From Viscum album (lineage: Eukaryota > Streptophyta > Magnoliopsida > Santalales > Viscaceae), in the NCBI GenBank assembly GCA_963277665.1, contig OY728166.1:1073622014-1073686013 (forward strand): 64,000 nucleotides of DNA. Direction: 5' to 3'. Every line of letters starts with the position of its first letter. The first letter of the stretch is position 1. Position numbers and translations under genes: made by a program. Positions 32,680-44,462 of this stretch are shown piece by piece. The notes below the pieces were generated by a model, which was not told the origin of the DNA, did no database searches, and was given only the letters and a program-made list of their open reading frames with translations.

Positions 32680-33790
32680 GGGATGAACATCTCTGAGTCT
32701 TATAGTGGTATGGTTTTTTGGTATCACCCAAACTTGACCTATTTTGAAATACAATGTAATCATCCAATGTTCTTTGTAATTAGGGACGTGGCACCATTTA
32801 CTCGTAGAAAAAAAAAGCAATTTCCCATGTATGAGGTTTTTACTACTCATATCCCAAAAATAAATCAGTTCTACAAATATTTTACTCGAGCGACTGGGCT
32901 TCCAACCTTTGGTCTACTTGGGCCAGTGGGGTAGTTTTGATCCTTCATGTACCTACTTTCATGATTTCATCAGCTGCTTGTTTTATAATGTGGCTATTAG
33001 GAATCTGAGTCCAAGGTGTGTGCCATAATTTTTATCGTGGTTTTTTGGACACTTTTGGAGGCTCAAAACAAGTCAAGGTTAGAGAGAAGTCCTCTAATTT
33101 ATTTCTTACAGATCATTCTGAAGGTGTTGTTTCATTATTTAGGCTCTCTGATTATGAGTGACCGAAAATCTATTTCCATTTTTTGCATTTTTAGTAGACC
33201 TGTGAATATGTATAGATCACATAGAAGTTGTATTACATAGAGACCCCCATTGTGGGGTTTTAAACTCAATGTTGATGGTTCCTTTATGAATGGCCAGATG
33301 CGTGGGGGTGGACTCATGAGTAATGAGAATGGATCAGTTTTTTTGGCTTTCAGTACCTATTATGGTCTGGGGAGTTCGCTAGGCGCAGAACTGAGAGCTT
33401 TTCTCTCTAGTGTTGTGTTTTTCAAGAATCTTGCTCTATTGGTGGCAGAGACTGAGATAGATTTAGAAACTCTGGTATGATATTTGCAAGGTAAAGCGGT
33501 TCCACCATGGCATTTGACTTATTTGTTCCGGAGGTGTCTTTTGGAGATCAGAAAAGGTTGTGCGGTTTATCACATCAAAAGGGAGGCCAGCTTTGCGGCA
33601 AATTCCCTTTCCTAGGGGTGTATTCATCAGGGTCAGATGATCGTTTACTCATGATTGGGATGGTTACCTATTGATTGTAATAATTATTTCCAAGGTGATT
33701 CCCTTGGACTCCATCATTATAGACCACCGTAGATTTGGTTGGTTGTTGTGTTTTTTTCTCATTATGATTTAGATATAATAATAAAAAAAT
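32680..33790 (+). mobile_element. 3' end of a LINE (non-LTR retrotransposon)
   Basis: A LINE C-terminal RNase H domain is followed by about 150 bases ending in ATAATAATAAAAAAATC near 33771-33789, which looks like a degraded poly(A) end. The segment upstream (about 32683-33240) contains fragments such as NKSRLERSP that fit the helix region before RNase H in plant LINE ORF2. RT and endonuclease are absent, so this is a 5'-truncated copy, as usual for LINEs. Its 3' end abuts element B's protease on the opposite strand. The 5' edge is a guess. Confidence 0.6.
33250..33620 (+). pseudogene. LINE-type RNase H domain
   Basis: The frame starts GFKLNVDGSF, the first RNase H strand with the catalytic aspartate, followed by GGGLMSNENG, FSTYYGLGSSLGAELRAF with the catalytic glutamate, and then AETEIDLETLV in place of the E-x-D-S segment. 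A TGA at 33478 breaks it. The same frame continues as LQGKAVPPWHLTYL and ends near REASFAANSLS, where the family has R-E-A-N-x-x-A-D-x-L. This is the RNase H that plant L1-type LINEs carry at the end of ORF2. The missing second aspartate and the stop make it inactive. Confidence 0.82.
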
Positions 33791-33839
33791 CAATTTTCAG
33801 TCAATTTCCCATGTTTGAAATTGTTTTCTCCATTGAGTG

Positions 33840-34400
33840 AATTGGAAGGATGAAGGAATCATACACATCCATCCACGGTATGGCTTTAATAGTAGTGTGC
33901 TTGGAGTCATTGGTCTGAGCATGCTTATCCTTACTCTTGTAATAGATGACACCTAGATAATAGGATTTACATGAGTCAAAGGGAGATGCATCACCTTAGA
34001 TCACAAATACTTGACAGTTGATGGATTAATTAAGGAATTGGTGATATGAAGAAGTTATTGTTACATGAAGATGGAGCCAGGGATAGTTAATTAGTATATT
34101 TTTGGTAGTATCCTATCAGACAACCATGAATTCAGTGTTTTCCACCAAACCATTGAACTGGGTCTTCAAATGGATTCTACCACATATACTTTTTCCTATC
34201 ATATTCTTTTATCTTAAGGATAAAGGGACTAAAATATGATTTAGTTAGTCCTAGATTGGGAAGCATTATAGTTAGGATAAGATTGATCCCGAAACCTGTA
34301 TCGACTATATAGAAACAGACCTCTATGACAATGAGGTGGATGGTCATGTACAAATGATAGATGTTCCCCAGCACAAGGGATCCATCATCTTCTCTATTGA
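33840..34400 (-). pseudogene. Tat-type aspartic protease of element B
   Basis: On the minus strand the active-site triad appears as FYIVDTGFGINLI near 34310, followed by LGLTKSYFSPFILKIKEYD, which matches the L-G-x-x-x-x-x-L-x-P-x-x-x-x-I-x-x-Y-D stretch of Tat proteases. Further on, after stops, come NYPWLHLHVTITSSYHQFL and GDASPF. PWLH corresponds to the G-R-P-W-I-H motif of the family. The protease cuts the Gag-Pol polyprotein. Stops near 34170, 34110 and 34000 break it. The equivalent tail of element A is at 1-150. Confidence 0.75.
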
Positions 34401-35223
34401 CTGAGATTATAACTTGACTTTAGGATTTCTAAAAATCTCTAGTATAGAATGTATATGAAACTACTACCTCTATTTTGAACTTGAGGGGTCTCTTAAAGGC
34501 CACTACGAGAGCACCACACATCTCTACGGATAGGCGGTGGTATTTAAGGAATAACATATTTTCAGGAATGGTGTGGAGGTGATTTGAAACATCATGATTC
34601 TATTCTAGATGTATATTTATTCCCATAGGGGGTTTCTGTTAGGCAACATGTCCCAAGGGCAGTGCTACCTAAACCACTAAAATCCGGTTGGAGCTAGTAA
34701 TTTCACCCTTCTCATCAAACAAATCATTAAAACCACTACTGAATGACTATCAATTGTTTGATGCTTGGCATTAGCTAGACATGGTTGATCATGGTGTAGA
34801 TATGACTATTTTATGTATTCAAGTAGTACAAACAACTTGAGCGGTAAGTATGGTGGAGTGGGCTGAGAGGACTATGCCGACTGAGTTCTAGGTAGAACCT
34901 GCTATCTACTATGAATATCACACACCACATGTCTTGGAGAACTTTTTTAGTTTACACACCTTCAACCACTTCATCAATGATGTCAGCTAGAAGCACTCAT
35001 AGAGATTTCCTAATATTCCTCATTAGCACAGATCTTGATTGGATCCACTATCTCAACATTATTCATGGAGGCATAATAATGGTCAATATTTGAGGAGCCC
35101 TCCAATATTGGGATTTATCTTGGTGTGATTCCCATCTCTGGGAGCATGAAGTCACTGAGGGTGTGGGCATGATTTGGTACCATCAGGGGAATTTCTTTTC
35201 CCTTTTGCCATAAATTCCTACAC

Positions 35224-35270
<47 letters not shown>

Positions 35271-35480
35271 TTTTGAGGTGGATGCAGAGGAGTCAGCCAA
35301 AGACGGAATAAAGACTTTAGGATGTTAGGGACATCCTAAAATGGCACAAATGATACCATGGGAATGGGAAACTTATCTATGGTCCAACCAGTCATCATAA
35401 TCCTGAGTCTCATGATTGGAAACATTCTTTTATTCACCGTAACCCTCACTGTCACTATTTGGATCGATATATATGTCTTC
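34401..35480 (-). other. Decayed Gag-protease linker of element B
   Basis: No domain is visible; the position between gag and protease implies linker. It contains the AT microsatellite. The plus-strand frame at 34911 shows no signature. Confidence 0.35.
35229..35268 (+). repeat. (AT)20 microsatellite
   Basis: Forty bases of uninterrupted AT dinucleotide, reading the same on both strands. Confidence 0.97.
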
Positions 35481-35483
35481 CAC

Positions 35484-36640
35484 CTATGCTAGGACTTTAC
35501 CCAACATGACTACACTATTGTACACTTGGTCCAAAATGGTGTCCTTAAAAACATAGCATTTGTTGGTGTTATGTCCAAGGATTCCATAGTAAGCGTAGTG
35601 GTTAGGGAATTTAGTGTGATTATCCTTATGAGGCTTCCTACACTCTAGAAGCTTCCAAATCCCTTGATACAATTCACTATGGAAATTACTGAGAACCCTA
35701 GATTCCTGGAAGAGGTAGGTCTGGTTTCTCTTATCTGTGAAGGGACCTCATAGAGATTCACCTTGATGAGGGGCTGGAACCTAAAGAGGGTTTTGAGACA
35801 CATTATCCCTTATGGGTGGTGGTTCATGATGAGGTGGAACCTAACAATTCTACACTAGGTGAGGCTAATCTAGATGAGGCTAATGTACATAGAGAGGTTC
35901 TGTCAGGTGAGGCTTGTCTGATAAAAACTCTAGCACCTCTGAAGCCTCTACCTTTACTATGGTTGCAGTCTCTGATTTGTTGGTTCTTCTTAAAAAATCA
36001 TGAAGAAGCAAAGGGAACCCAAAATTATCTTGACACAAGTATTCATCTAGGTGTTGGTCCTTGTCATAGAAATACTAGAATCCACCTAGGAAGTTCTGAG
36101 TGATGAGGGTAGGGAGGAATTTAGTCTTTATTTTCCTCATGCACATCATAAAAAATTTATACTGGGCTAACATCATATCGAGTGAGTACATGAGGCCCTT
36201 CCATTGAGTGAAAATTTCTGCGACATGGTCATCTTGAAGTTCCATGCACTTTATAAGGCTATAAATACTTATCTTGTTCATAGTGGAGATGAACTGGTAG
36301 AGAAATTTCTATATATTTCTTCCCAACTAGTAATTGTCCTGATGGGTAACTAGTTGTACCAGACGGATTCAGGCCCTTACAATGCCTAGAAAAAACATTG
36401 GAGTGTGGATTGTTCCAACTTCGATGTTGTTCCGAACATGGATCTGTACCTTGATATGAAGTGGTACAAATGTTGTAGTAGCTTTATCATCCAGTTTAAG
36501 GGAGTAAAGGTAGTATTCTGTAAATATGGGGGTGCTCTCAAGTCATCTAACCATACTAGATATGGGATGCCTTTAGGTGGAATTTCCACCTATTTTGTAT
36601 GTAGGGATTCAAGGTAAGAAGTGAGAGTGTCTATTAGATA
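35484..36640 (-). pseudogene. Gag of element B (Tat type), broken
   Basis: Reading the minus strand from about 36589, MEIPPKGIPYLVWLD is followed by STLQCFF and, after two stops, SWEEIYRNFS, fitting the gag core L-x-x-F-P-x-x-L-x-G-x-A-x-x-W-Y then S-W-x-x-L-x-x-x-F. From 36281 the frame gives AEIFTQWKGLM, the usual F-x-x-R-W-R segment. At 35672-35484 it gives HKDN and YYGILGHNTNKCYVFKD, a zinc knuckle in which the first two cysteines are lost but GHxTxxC remains. The order and spacing match Tat gag. Several stops, mostly TAG, interrupt it. Confidence 0.75.
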
Positions 36641-38460
36641 TTCTTTGTAGGGGTTCATAACCACTAGTGTGTTAACATGATCATGAACATTTTAAGTAGT
36701 ATCAACATCTCATGGATCAGATTTCGAATCATCTTGTGGAGTGGCTTGTGGAGTGTCCTATGGAGCATCTTGTCGAATGGATTGATCTGGGAACCTAGGA
36801 AGGTTTTCATTCTTCTCGGGTGGTTTCAGTGACATGTATTGAGGTTTCTTTCCATAAACACCTGTCTTAATCCTTTCAGGATGTAAGGGTTTGTTAGGAT
36901 TATTTAGAAGCAACTAGAAATGGAAAAATTATTGATTCCCCTACTACCCTAATAAAGGATAAAGATAATCATCTGGAGGAGAACCATAATCTGGGCACTG
37001 ATTAGTGAGGAGATCATCGATGGGTCTATTCTGATATGTGATTTATTGTTGGAAGGAATCCATGGGGGTATCATCCTATATATTTTTTGTGACATTAGAT
37101 GAGTTAGAGGGATTGAGAGGTCCCTTGTATATTTTTATATTCTGATTAGTGGGAAATAATGCGGATGGTTCCCTAAGGATTAGTGTATTTATTTTCTAGT
37201 GACTGAGAACACCTGTATAGGGGTACACTTGATATTGTGTTACCCCATGGGGCGGTTTCTCTCTGTCAGTTCATGCGCTAGTGTCCCCATATTTATTTAT
37301 ATCAGGGAAAACCATGATTACAGAAACGATGGTCATAGGTATATCCTTAATTTCACTGGGTAGTTCTAGTTGTCCCAAGATAGGAAAGGAGTGGAGAGAA
37401 GCATACTATCCCCACCCATGAACCTATATTATTGGGGAAACCCCTTGAATAATTCAACCAAGAACTTTGAAGATCTGAACACATCTTTGTTAAAGGTTCC
37501 AATAGTAACTGGGTGACATAAGATGATAAGATACTAGAAGTTATGGTTACTCAACCACCTGGAATTGCAGATTAATGTCATCAAAGTGATCTCAACTCTT
37601 TTGGTAGACCAACTAATGGTTATATAGGTGAAAACATGTCACACATATGATTTGACGGAAGCACCTGACCTCATCGTTAGTGAGGGACTCCCGGATGTCG
37701 AAGTTGGTGGATCACGTTTTTCCAAGACACAACTGAAAATTGATCTATGGCCATAGCATTCTACAAGATTCCTTGTTTAGAAGTGGGGCCTAGTTCTTAT
37801 TTTGCCTAATATTCAGTCATCTCATACCAAGAAACTAGTGACGACACTGATAGAGATCAGTGTGGTGGTGAACTGGTTGGTGGAGGATCTTCTTCCTAAG
37901 TTGATTATTTGATACATTCTGGGTCATCTCTCGATGGAGACACTAGATACATCATCACATCCCTATAGTACTAGGTGTTTACCACTACCTCAGGTGTGAT
38001 GGTAGTGATAGACACTGGTGGGTCTTTCGGATGATCATCATCTATCAAACTCCATAAAAAATATCAGTGATCTCGGGTAGATGTAGAGAATGAAATTAGT
38101 AAAGACAGAGATGATTGCACTATGAGACCCTAGAAGGGAGAAACCAAACCATCCTCCACCTATAAATACTTATGAATGGATTTATGGATCTTGTGGATAT
38201 CACCTTCTGAGATGAAGAACCACACCTTCTAGTCTTCTACCCCCATAATCTAATGTAGATGACTAGGGTGAATGCTCCATCTGTGAATCATACTTCGCTT
38301 CATAATATGAGAAGTAGATAGAAATGACAATAGCTTAGTGCTTCAATGATTTTTTCCATCAGTGTCTATGGTTCTCCCTTCTACCCTAGGATGGTTCTTT
38401 GCGGTAGATAAGTTCTTCAGAATGAGGAAGGCCTTTGTGTAGTTGGGTGATGACATAGGG
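36641..38460 (-). other. Decayed region between minisatellite and gag core of element B
   Basis: No recognisable domain. Short CTTGTGGAGTG-type direct repeats occur at about 36733-36775. The position suggests the N-terminal part of the Gag polyprotein or an upstream ORF. Confidence 0.35.
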
Positions 38461-38464
38461 AAGA

Positions 38465-39300
38465 CCTTAAAATTTATTTTTTTGGATATGTGGAGGACCT
38501 TTGTATTAGTCCCTATCAAAGTGGGGAGGAACTCTCTTGGACTGATGTAAGAGTGGGGAGGACCCCCCCTTAGGCTATTAATATAGTAGGGAGGACCTCT
38601 TATTTGGTCATTGGGGACATGGGGAGGACCTCCATGTTGGTTGTGATAGTAGGTAGGACCTCTACTTTGATTGGTTGAAGTGCTAGGAGGGCTTTCACAC
38701 TGATCAAACTAGACATGGAGAGGAACTCCTTGTTGATAATCATGATTATGGAGAGTAACTCTGTAATGGATGTTGGATGTGTGGGGAGGACCTATGTTGT
38801 TGTAATTGATGGGGGTGGGTAGAAACTCCTCTTGAGATGATGGAAACAAGGGGAGGTCCCCCATTTTGACTGTTGAAGGAGTGGGGAGGATCTTTACTCT
38901 GACTGATTGTCACACTGGGAGAAACTTCATGTTGACTTGTAGTAATAACATGAGGAGGACCTTCTTTTTAATCACAGATGAAGTGGGAATGGAAACCTTT
39001 TTGATTAGTGCTTCAGTGGGTAAGACCTCATCTTGAGCTAGGAATGACATGAGAAGGACCTTCACGTTGATGGACTTTAACTTGGGGAGTACCTCCATAT
39101 CGGGAACCATAAGCATTGGGATGACCTATGTGATGGATGTCAATGATGCACGGGGAATTTCCACTTTGACCAATGAAGGGATCATGGTGAGGACCTCCAT
39201 GTTGATGGTGGGAGTGGGGAGGAACTCCACTTTGGTTGGTGATCATACAATGAAGGACTCCGTACTGAATCTCCTCATTAAGGGAGGTTCTGTAATGGAT
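38465..39300 (-). repeat. Coding minisatellite: ~25 units of 33 bp (11 residues)
   Basis: GTGGGGAGGA(C/A)C or a close variant recurs about every 33 bases from 38472 to 39281. Because 33 is a multiple of three, the repeat keeps frame; on the minus strand it reads as a degenerate 11-residue unit built on Q-x-G-G-P-P-H (NQSGVPPHSHH, SQNGGPPLVSI, KEGPPHVITTS). Parts stay open (39330-39028), others carry stops. A Gln/His/Pro-rich low-complexity domain upstream of gag is the likely origin. Function unknown. Confidence 0.75.
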
Positions 39301-39906
39301 ACTGATGATGCCAGCATTTGACAGAGTCAACCCAACCTACCTGTGGGGAGGCTGAGGTCTCAATCCCAACTGAGCATTGATGGTTCCTTGATATATAGTG
39401 GAAGGGATCTGGAAGAAGTTGTTGATGGTGGAAAAAACCATTTAAGTTGTTGAAGATGATTCCTATTTCAGTAATTTTCCTAAGCCAATGCCCAACATTG
39501 ACGTTAGGTCTTCTAAAATAGGGCTGAAAGAGTGTGGGAATTGTCCACCTATTCATTGTCCTGAAGTACCTATCGTAGTTAGAGTTCACATAGACTAGTG
39601 GTTCCCCCCTTGGTGGATCATAGGTAGTAGTCACAACTGGGATGACTCTGGTATCCCACCTTCTCTTAATAGGGGATAATTTTTTAGGATCCTCCCTGTG
39701 AGAGGCTCCCAAAGTGATTCATTATTGGAGTGGGGAGAAGTAGCTCCCTGCACAACCCTTGAGGGAGGCAGTTCAAGTGAGGCAACAAAGCCTCTAGGTC
39801 CCAGTGTGTAATATCCCTCATTGGAAAGACTCCCTCCATCTCTTACAGACATATGAGTGTTTCCGTCACCCTCCTCTGAATGATATCCACTGGTGAGATG
39901 GATCAT
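39278..39906 (-). pseudogene. ORF upstream of the minisatellite (element B), unrecognised
   Basis: Two overlapping minus-strand frames (39906-39631 and 39712-39278) lead into the Gln/His/Pro repeat. The second includes TYDPPRGEPLVYVNSNYD and ends HHQYPLQNLP, which already looks like a repeat unit. I do not recognise a domain. Its place next to the LTR-like region suggests the start of the element's first ORF. No in-frame stops occur over 144 residues, notable given the decay around it. Confidence 0.4.
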
Positions 39907-41365
39907 GGGTGCTTGGTAGTCATAGTAGTGGTTGAAGTCCTGGAGGAGGTTGAATCATGCAAGATTGTCGTATTGAAATTTATCCTGCCCCTAGATCTGT
40001 CTATGGTGGGTAGTTTTCTTCCTACATATTGGGACTTAAATGCATAAAGATTCAAATATTAGTACAGATATAGTGAATTTAATTTCCAATTCCACATTTT
40101 CATTCAATCTTCCATGGTTAGAGATATAGAGATCCATACTGATGATGCCATAGATTGGAATTCCCAATTTTTAACTACCCCAATCTCTAGTGAGTTCTAT
40201 ACCAAGACCACTATTTGACCAGTCGGCCCTAATTATGGATAGATGGATCTAGTTACATGCTAATTTATTCATTCATTGAACACCACTAGTCCCTATATAG
40301 AGGTGATGTTCTTCACTTCGAGTTCACCATTTTTTATGGATGCTTTCTCTAGGATGCGCATGCCGCATTTTTTTGATGTGATGCTGGAATCATGTTTCTA
40401 TTTTCCTGTATTCTCTCTTTCTAATTGTGGGTGAAATTCAACACTTTCAATGGTGATTTATGTTCCTAGATCAAAATGGGGTGATCAAATGTTGGTTTAT
40501 CCACCCATGGATTTCTCTTTGTAACTCGTTGTCTTGTATGGGTCTCCCATATAGATTAATGTTATGTTCAGGGAATACATTATTGATGACATATCTTTGT
40601 GGATACCGATTAATTAAACTTCTTTTGTATGGAAATTCCAGAGGTTCTTGATAGGAAAGAAACCTTTGATTAGAAGAGTAGTCTTGTTTGGAATTGCTGG
40701 CATGTCTGGACTCTAGAAAAAAATAGACACTTGTATATTCCTCATAGTATAGAACCTCATATAGTCATATTTATGAGAAAAATAAGGCATCCCATGGAAA
40801 TAATGAGTTATATAATTACAAATATAAACCTTATATTGGTTTCAGCCCAAGAATAACATGTTTAACATGAGGTATCTAACGCAGTAGGAACATATCTTAC
40901 AAGGTGTTCACCTCACACATCCTATTTTTAGCATGTGGTAGTTGTGTGGAGAATGTCACAAGTTTAACATCTTGAAAATACTTAATGAGACTGATCAAAA
41001 TTCCTTGTATAGGTGGATCACTATGGTAAACTCCTAAGAGGGATCACCTATAAGGTTTATTGATGAATTGGTCTGAATTCCCATAGAGAAGGACCAGAGA
41101 GGTGTCTCCCATAAAAGGAATATGTCATACCTTGAAGGTGGATGAATCATAATTTTATTAGAGGTATATATGAGTGGAATGTACCTTAAAGGGAAATATT
41201 TCACACCATGAATGATTAATTGGACACCCTTGGGTGGATTGGGGAGGTACACCCCTTGGGGGCACCAAGGTTTACCGTTGTTTAGAATTGAACCTAAAAG
41301 TGGAATCCTAAGTACCCTATTTAGAAGATATGGATCAAAACCAACATATTTTTATGGATGGTGTG
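39907..41365. other. Gene-free, probably LTR or leader of element B
   Basis: No coding domain and no clear repeat. By position it would hold the primer-binding site and the U5 end, but neither a TGGTATCAGAGC-like nor another tRNA-complementary site was found on the minus strand. Confidence 0.35.
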
Positions 41366-41369
41366 GGGA

Positions 41370-41800
41370 TTACGCATGAGGTATGAACTTTGGAAGAGGT
41401 TTTCTCTTCGTTGTATTGTGTGGGACTTACCCATGGAAGCTTCCGAGGTGCTGTTTGAAGAAACAATGGTATGGATGTGGCTTACACATAGAAGCATCCC
41501 AAATGGGTGGCATGATCTCTCCATGATGTGGTGGACCAGGTAAAATTAGGATGGATTATAGATGTATTGGATGGAGTGAATGGTGTTTTGTTGGTTTTGG
41601 ACCTCAAAGAGGATTCTTATGTCTCACAGTTAGTTGGGAATAAAAGCCCACATAGTTCAATAAAAGGTGTTGGGGCTTACACCTAAGAATGAGGCCCATG
41701 TAAATAGAACATATGGTTGGGGATTACGTATGGGAGTGGACCAAGCATAAGTGAAGATAGGTTGGGGATTACTCTAGGATGGATTCCCATTTTGGGGTTG
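41370..41800 (-). repeat. Self-complementary LTR repeat, inverted copies (element B)
   Basis: GGGGATTACGCATGAGG (41376), GGGACTTACCC (41430), GGCTTACACATAG (41479), GGGGCTTACACCTAAG (41670), GGGGATTACG (41721) and GGGGATTACTCTAGG (41766) are the reverse complement of the unit at 5993-6475. The copy at 41670 is closest, ending GAATGAGGCCCA against the inverse of TGGGCCTCC. The array marks the LTR of element B. Confidence 0.75.
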
Positions 41801-42204
41801 ATAGGATGTCATGATCTTCACCAACCTCAAATCCCACATGAGTCATTCTTGGTGTGATAAACAATAAGATGATGAAGACCCAACACTCATGGAAGGTAAT
41901 AAGTATCAATGAACGATTTTATTCCATGTGGATGGGATCTAATTCCATGTGAGGAAGATCTAATTTCGTGTGAGGGTGGGTGGTGTCATGACCATCCCAT
42001 TCCACTCGCTCATAGAGAATCTTCTACATATAGTATAGCAAATGAGCCTTAACCTAGTTGGTGAGGAATAAAAAAGTGAATCCCAGGGACTCGAGATCAA
42101 ATATGGGTGGAGTCATATTTATAGGTTACTATATCTGATAATGTAGTAGGCACTATATCAGGTTTTGATTGGCACTGTAGTAGCTATAACTATTCATCAA
42201 TTTG

Positions 42205-42345
42205 GGCCTTCAGGCCACCTATTTGTCCCTTGAGTCCTTCATGACCTTCAGTCCACCCAAGGCCTTCAGAATAGTAAGGCTTCTAGGACACATGAAGCCC
42301 TTCAGGCCACCTCAAGGACTTTGATCCACCTCAAGGCCTTCAGGT
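42205..42345 (+). repeat. Short tandem repeat (CCTTCAGGCCACCT)
   Basis: About six degenerate copies of CCTTCAGGCCACCTCAAGG-like units with irregular spacing of 20-45 bases. No coding role is visible. Confidence 0.6.
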
Positions 42346-43099
42346 CACATGAAAAATATAGATACAACCAGACATATTAAAATGAATAAGGCTCCTAATG
42401 AGGATTCTGAGCAGGCACATTCACCATGATAAGAGCTAACCGGACATGAAAGATTGAGAGGGAATGGAATTACCATATTTACCAGAACTATGCAGCTCTG
42501 CACAAGATAGATAGCTGACCACCCATGAGAAGGTGGAGAGATTACATCAATATATTTCATGGGGAAGGGTAGTTATAAGTTGTGTTGTATGATATGATTT
42601 CCTCTAAGACCTACGGGTCATGTAATGTGTCACTTAATCCTTTAGGCCTTGTAAGGGTTCCCCCTCATCCCTTGAAAGAGGGATTATCATAAAAAAAGGC
42701 ATTCAAGCCATTATGGTTGTACCTATAGTATAGGGTAAGACCACTGTTTAACGTTATGTGTTGTGGAAGAAGTTACTTGTCAGTTTTACATCATGAAATG
42801 TGGATGTGGGGGACTCACTTTTTACCCCTTGGGCTTATATAACCTCATTTTATGAATGGTTTTGAGGTGGATGGATTTATAAATTCTAGGGTGTAATGGT
42901 GTGGATGAGTGGTCCATCACGAGGTCCACATTAGCTTACCTATTCAGATAAAAAATGGTATTAGCGTACCTTCTTGATAATCAAAACATAAGGTGAAAAA
43001 TGAAGTAGGGGAATTGGGGACACCTCATGAGGGTCTAGGAAATCACTATGAATAATCTTGGAGGGCTACACGCAAGAGGTTTATTCAAGGCAAGGTGGA
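42346..43099. other. Gene-free stretch
   Basis: I see no coding domain; the open frame at 42560-42345 on the minus strand has no signature. The right edge of element B probably falls here, but no LTR end could be chosen. Confidence 0.35.
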
Positions 43100-43865
43100 T
43101 TCACACAAGGGGTGCTCAGACATGGTTATTTTCCATAAACACAAGTCATGGAGCTTCAATGAAGGGGTGTGTGCAAGACAAGGTGCTTTCGTGAAAGGAT
43201 AGTCTTTCCCACAAATTTGGAGTGATTTGTGAAAGGTCAAGGTTGTGTATAGTTGGATCCCTTGAAAAACCTGAATTAGACTGTAATAGGTTGGGAAATT
43301 ATTATATAACTATGGGAAACTCAATGGAGGACCCACTTGTAACCTTTCATGCAAGATCTCTACCTTGAGGGTTTGATCCTTTCAAATTTTTTGTGGAAGA
43401 TCAGTCTTACTCATGGTAGAGTGGTGGTAATAATTCCATAAGATCACCCTGAATAAAGGGGTGGGTTTTAAAATATAGATTTATTTAAAGTGATGGAATG
43501 CAGGGCTTCTGTCATGGAAGAGGTTTTCCATGTAATTTCATCAATAGAGGTGGTGAACCAGAGTACAAGGTGGTATTTGAAATCATATGTGTCATGTAAG
43601 AGTCTTTCATGTGGCTTCAAGTGTTACACATAGCAGAATTTTATTTTTCACCCCTACCATATCCATTTTAAGTGGCCTATATAGAATATCATGTTTGATG
43701 TCACATTAGGTGTGAAAGACTCTTTCATGCAGATTTCAATCTTGCATGCGGAACTTGAAACTTACACAAAGCTTCCTTTTCCTATTCAAGATGCTTTGTT
43801 GAGTCGAATGATGGATTTCGTTCACCCAAATCTAAACATTTGTAGCTTGAAGTAGAATTCATAAT
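43100..43865 (+). repeat. Promoter-like repeat block, copy 2
   Basis: It is collinear with 10089-10860 in the same orientation. A TATATAG box at 43678 follows CACCCCTACCATATCC. Similarity stops near 43865, and no PMD coding sequence follows, so this copy is truncated. The intact TATA here supports a promoter or LTR origin for the block. Confidence 0.75.
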
Positions 43866-44462
43866 TGATAACGGGCTCTAAATATAAATCATATTATTTA
43901 CATGAATGAATCATTTACGGTAAAGTTTCGAGGGATGACCATCATAATTACTGCTATTGTTCTAGTAATTGGGTAACAGAGGAGTGGGATCCAAAGCTTC
44001 CACAAATAAGCGTCTGAGGGCTTCGAGAACTCTATTATTAAGAAGAGTAGTATAGTAGATTAGATATTCATTTTCCAATAATATCTAGTGAGTATTATTT
44101 TTATATTACTTCTTTCAAGCAACTGTGACTACTTTCTAGATAAAGTGGGTTTCAGGTATAGAGGCTTGTTTGACTAGCTCACATGTTGCTATCAAAAATT
44201 TTCAGTAGGTTTTTAGAATTTATATAGTGGTTTCTTACTTCCTTGGAGTGTCCATTAGAACAAGATAATTACCTCTAGTTTGAATGGGGGAATGGGCCCA
44301 ATACGGTTGTCAATATATGGTAGGGGAATTTGGCCCATGACCCTTAGGGAAATGGACATAGGTGTGTGTCTTCTCTAGAGTGACATGTTGATTAGTCAGA
44401 CCATTTTTTGGGGATAGAGTTGTGTATCTATCCCTCTACCACTACTATTGAATTTATTATTT
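43866..44462. other. Gene-free stretch left of the SIRE-type element
   Basis: I see no gene or repeat here. Confidence 0.35.

Larger units (their letters stand above)
26600..42700 (-). mobile_element. Element B: decayed Tat/Ogre-type Ty3/gypsy element, minus strand
   Basis: On the minus strand, from right to left, there are an LTR-like repeat region (about 42.7-40 kb), a coding minisatellite (39.3-38.5), gag (36.6-35.5), protease (34.4-33.8), and the decayed UTR repeat array (31-26.6). This is the normal order of a Tat element, and shared protease residues and UTR cores tie it to element A. RT, RNase H and integrase were not found in the 2.8 kb between the LINE and the UTR array. Edges are approximate, and a left LTR was not identified. 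Confidence 0.65.

Noticed and set aside
35229..35268. Origin or matrix-attachment site at the (AT)20 run
   Set aside because: Plain microsatellite; no further signal around it.
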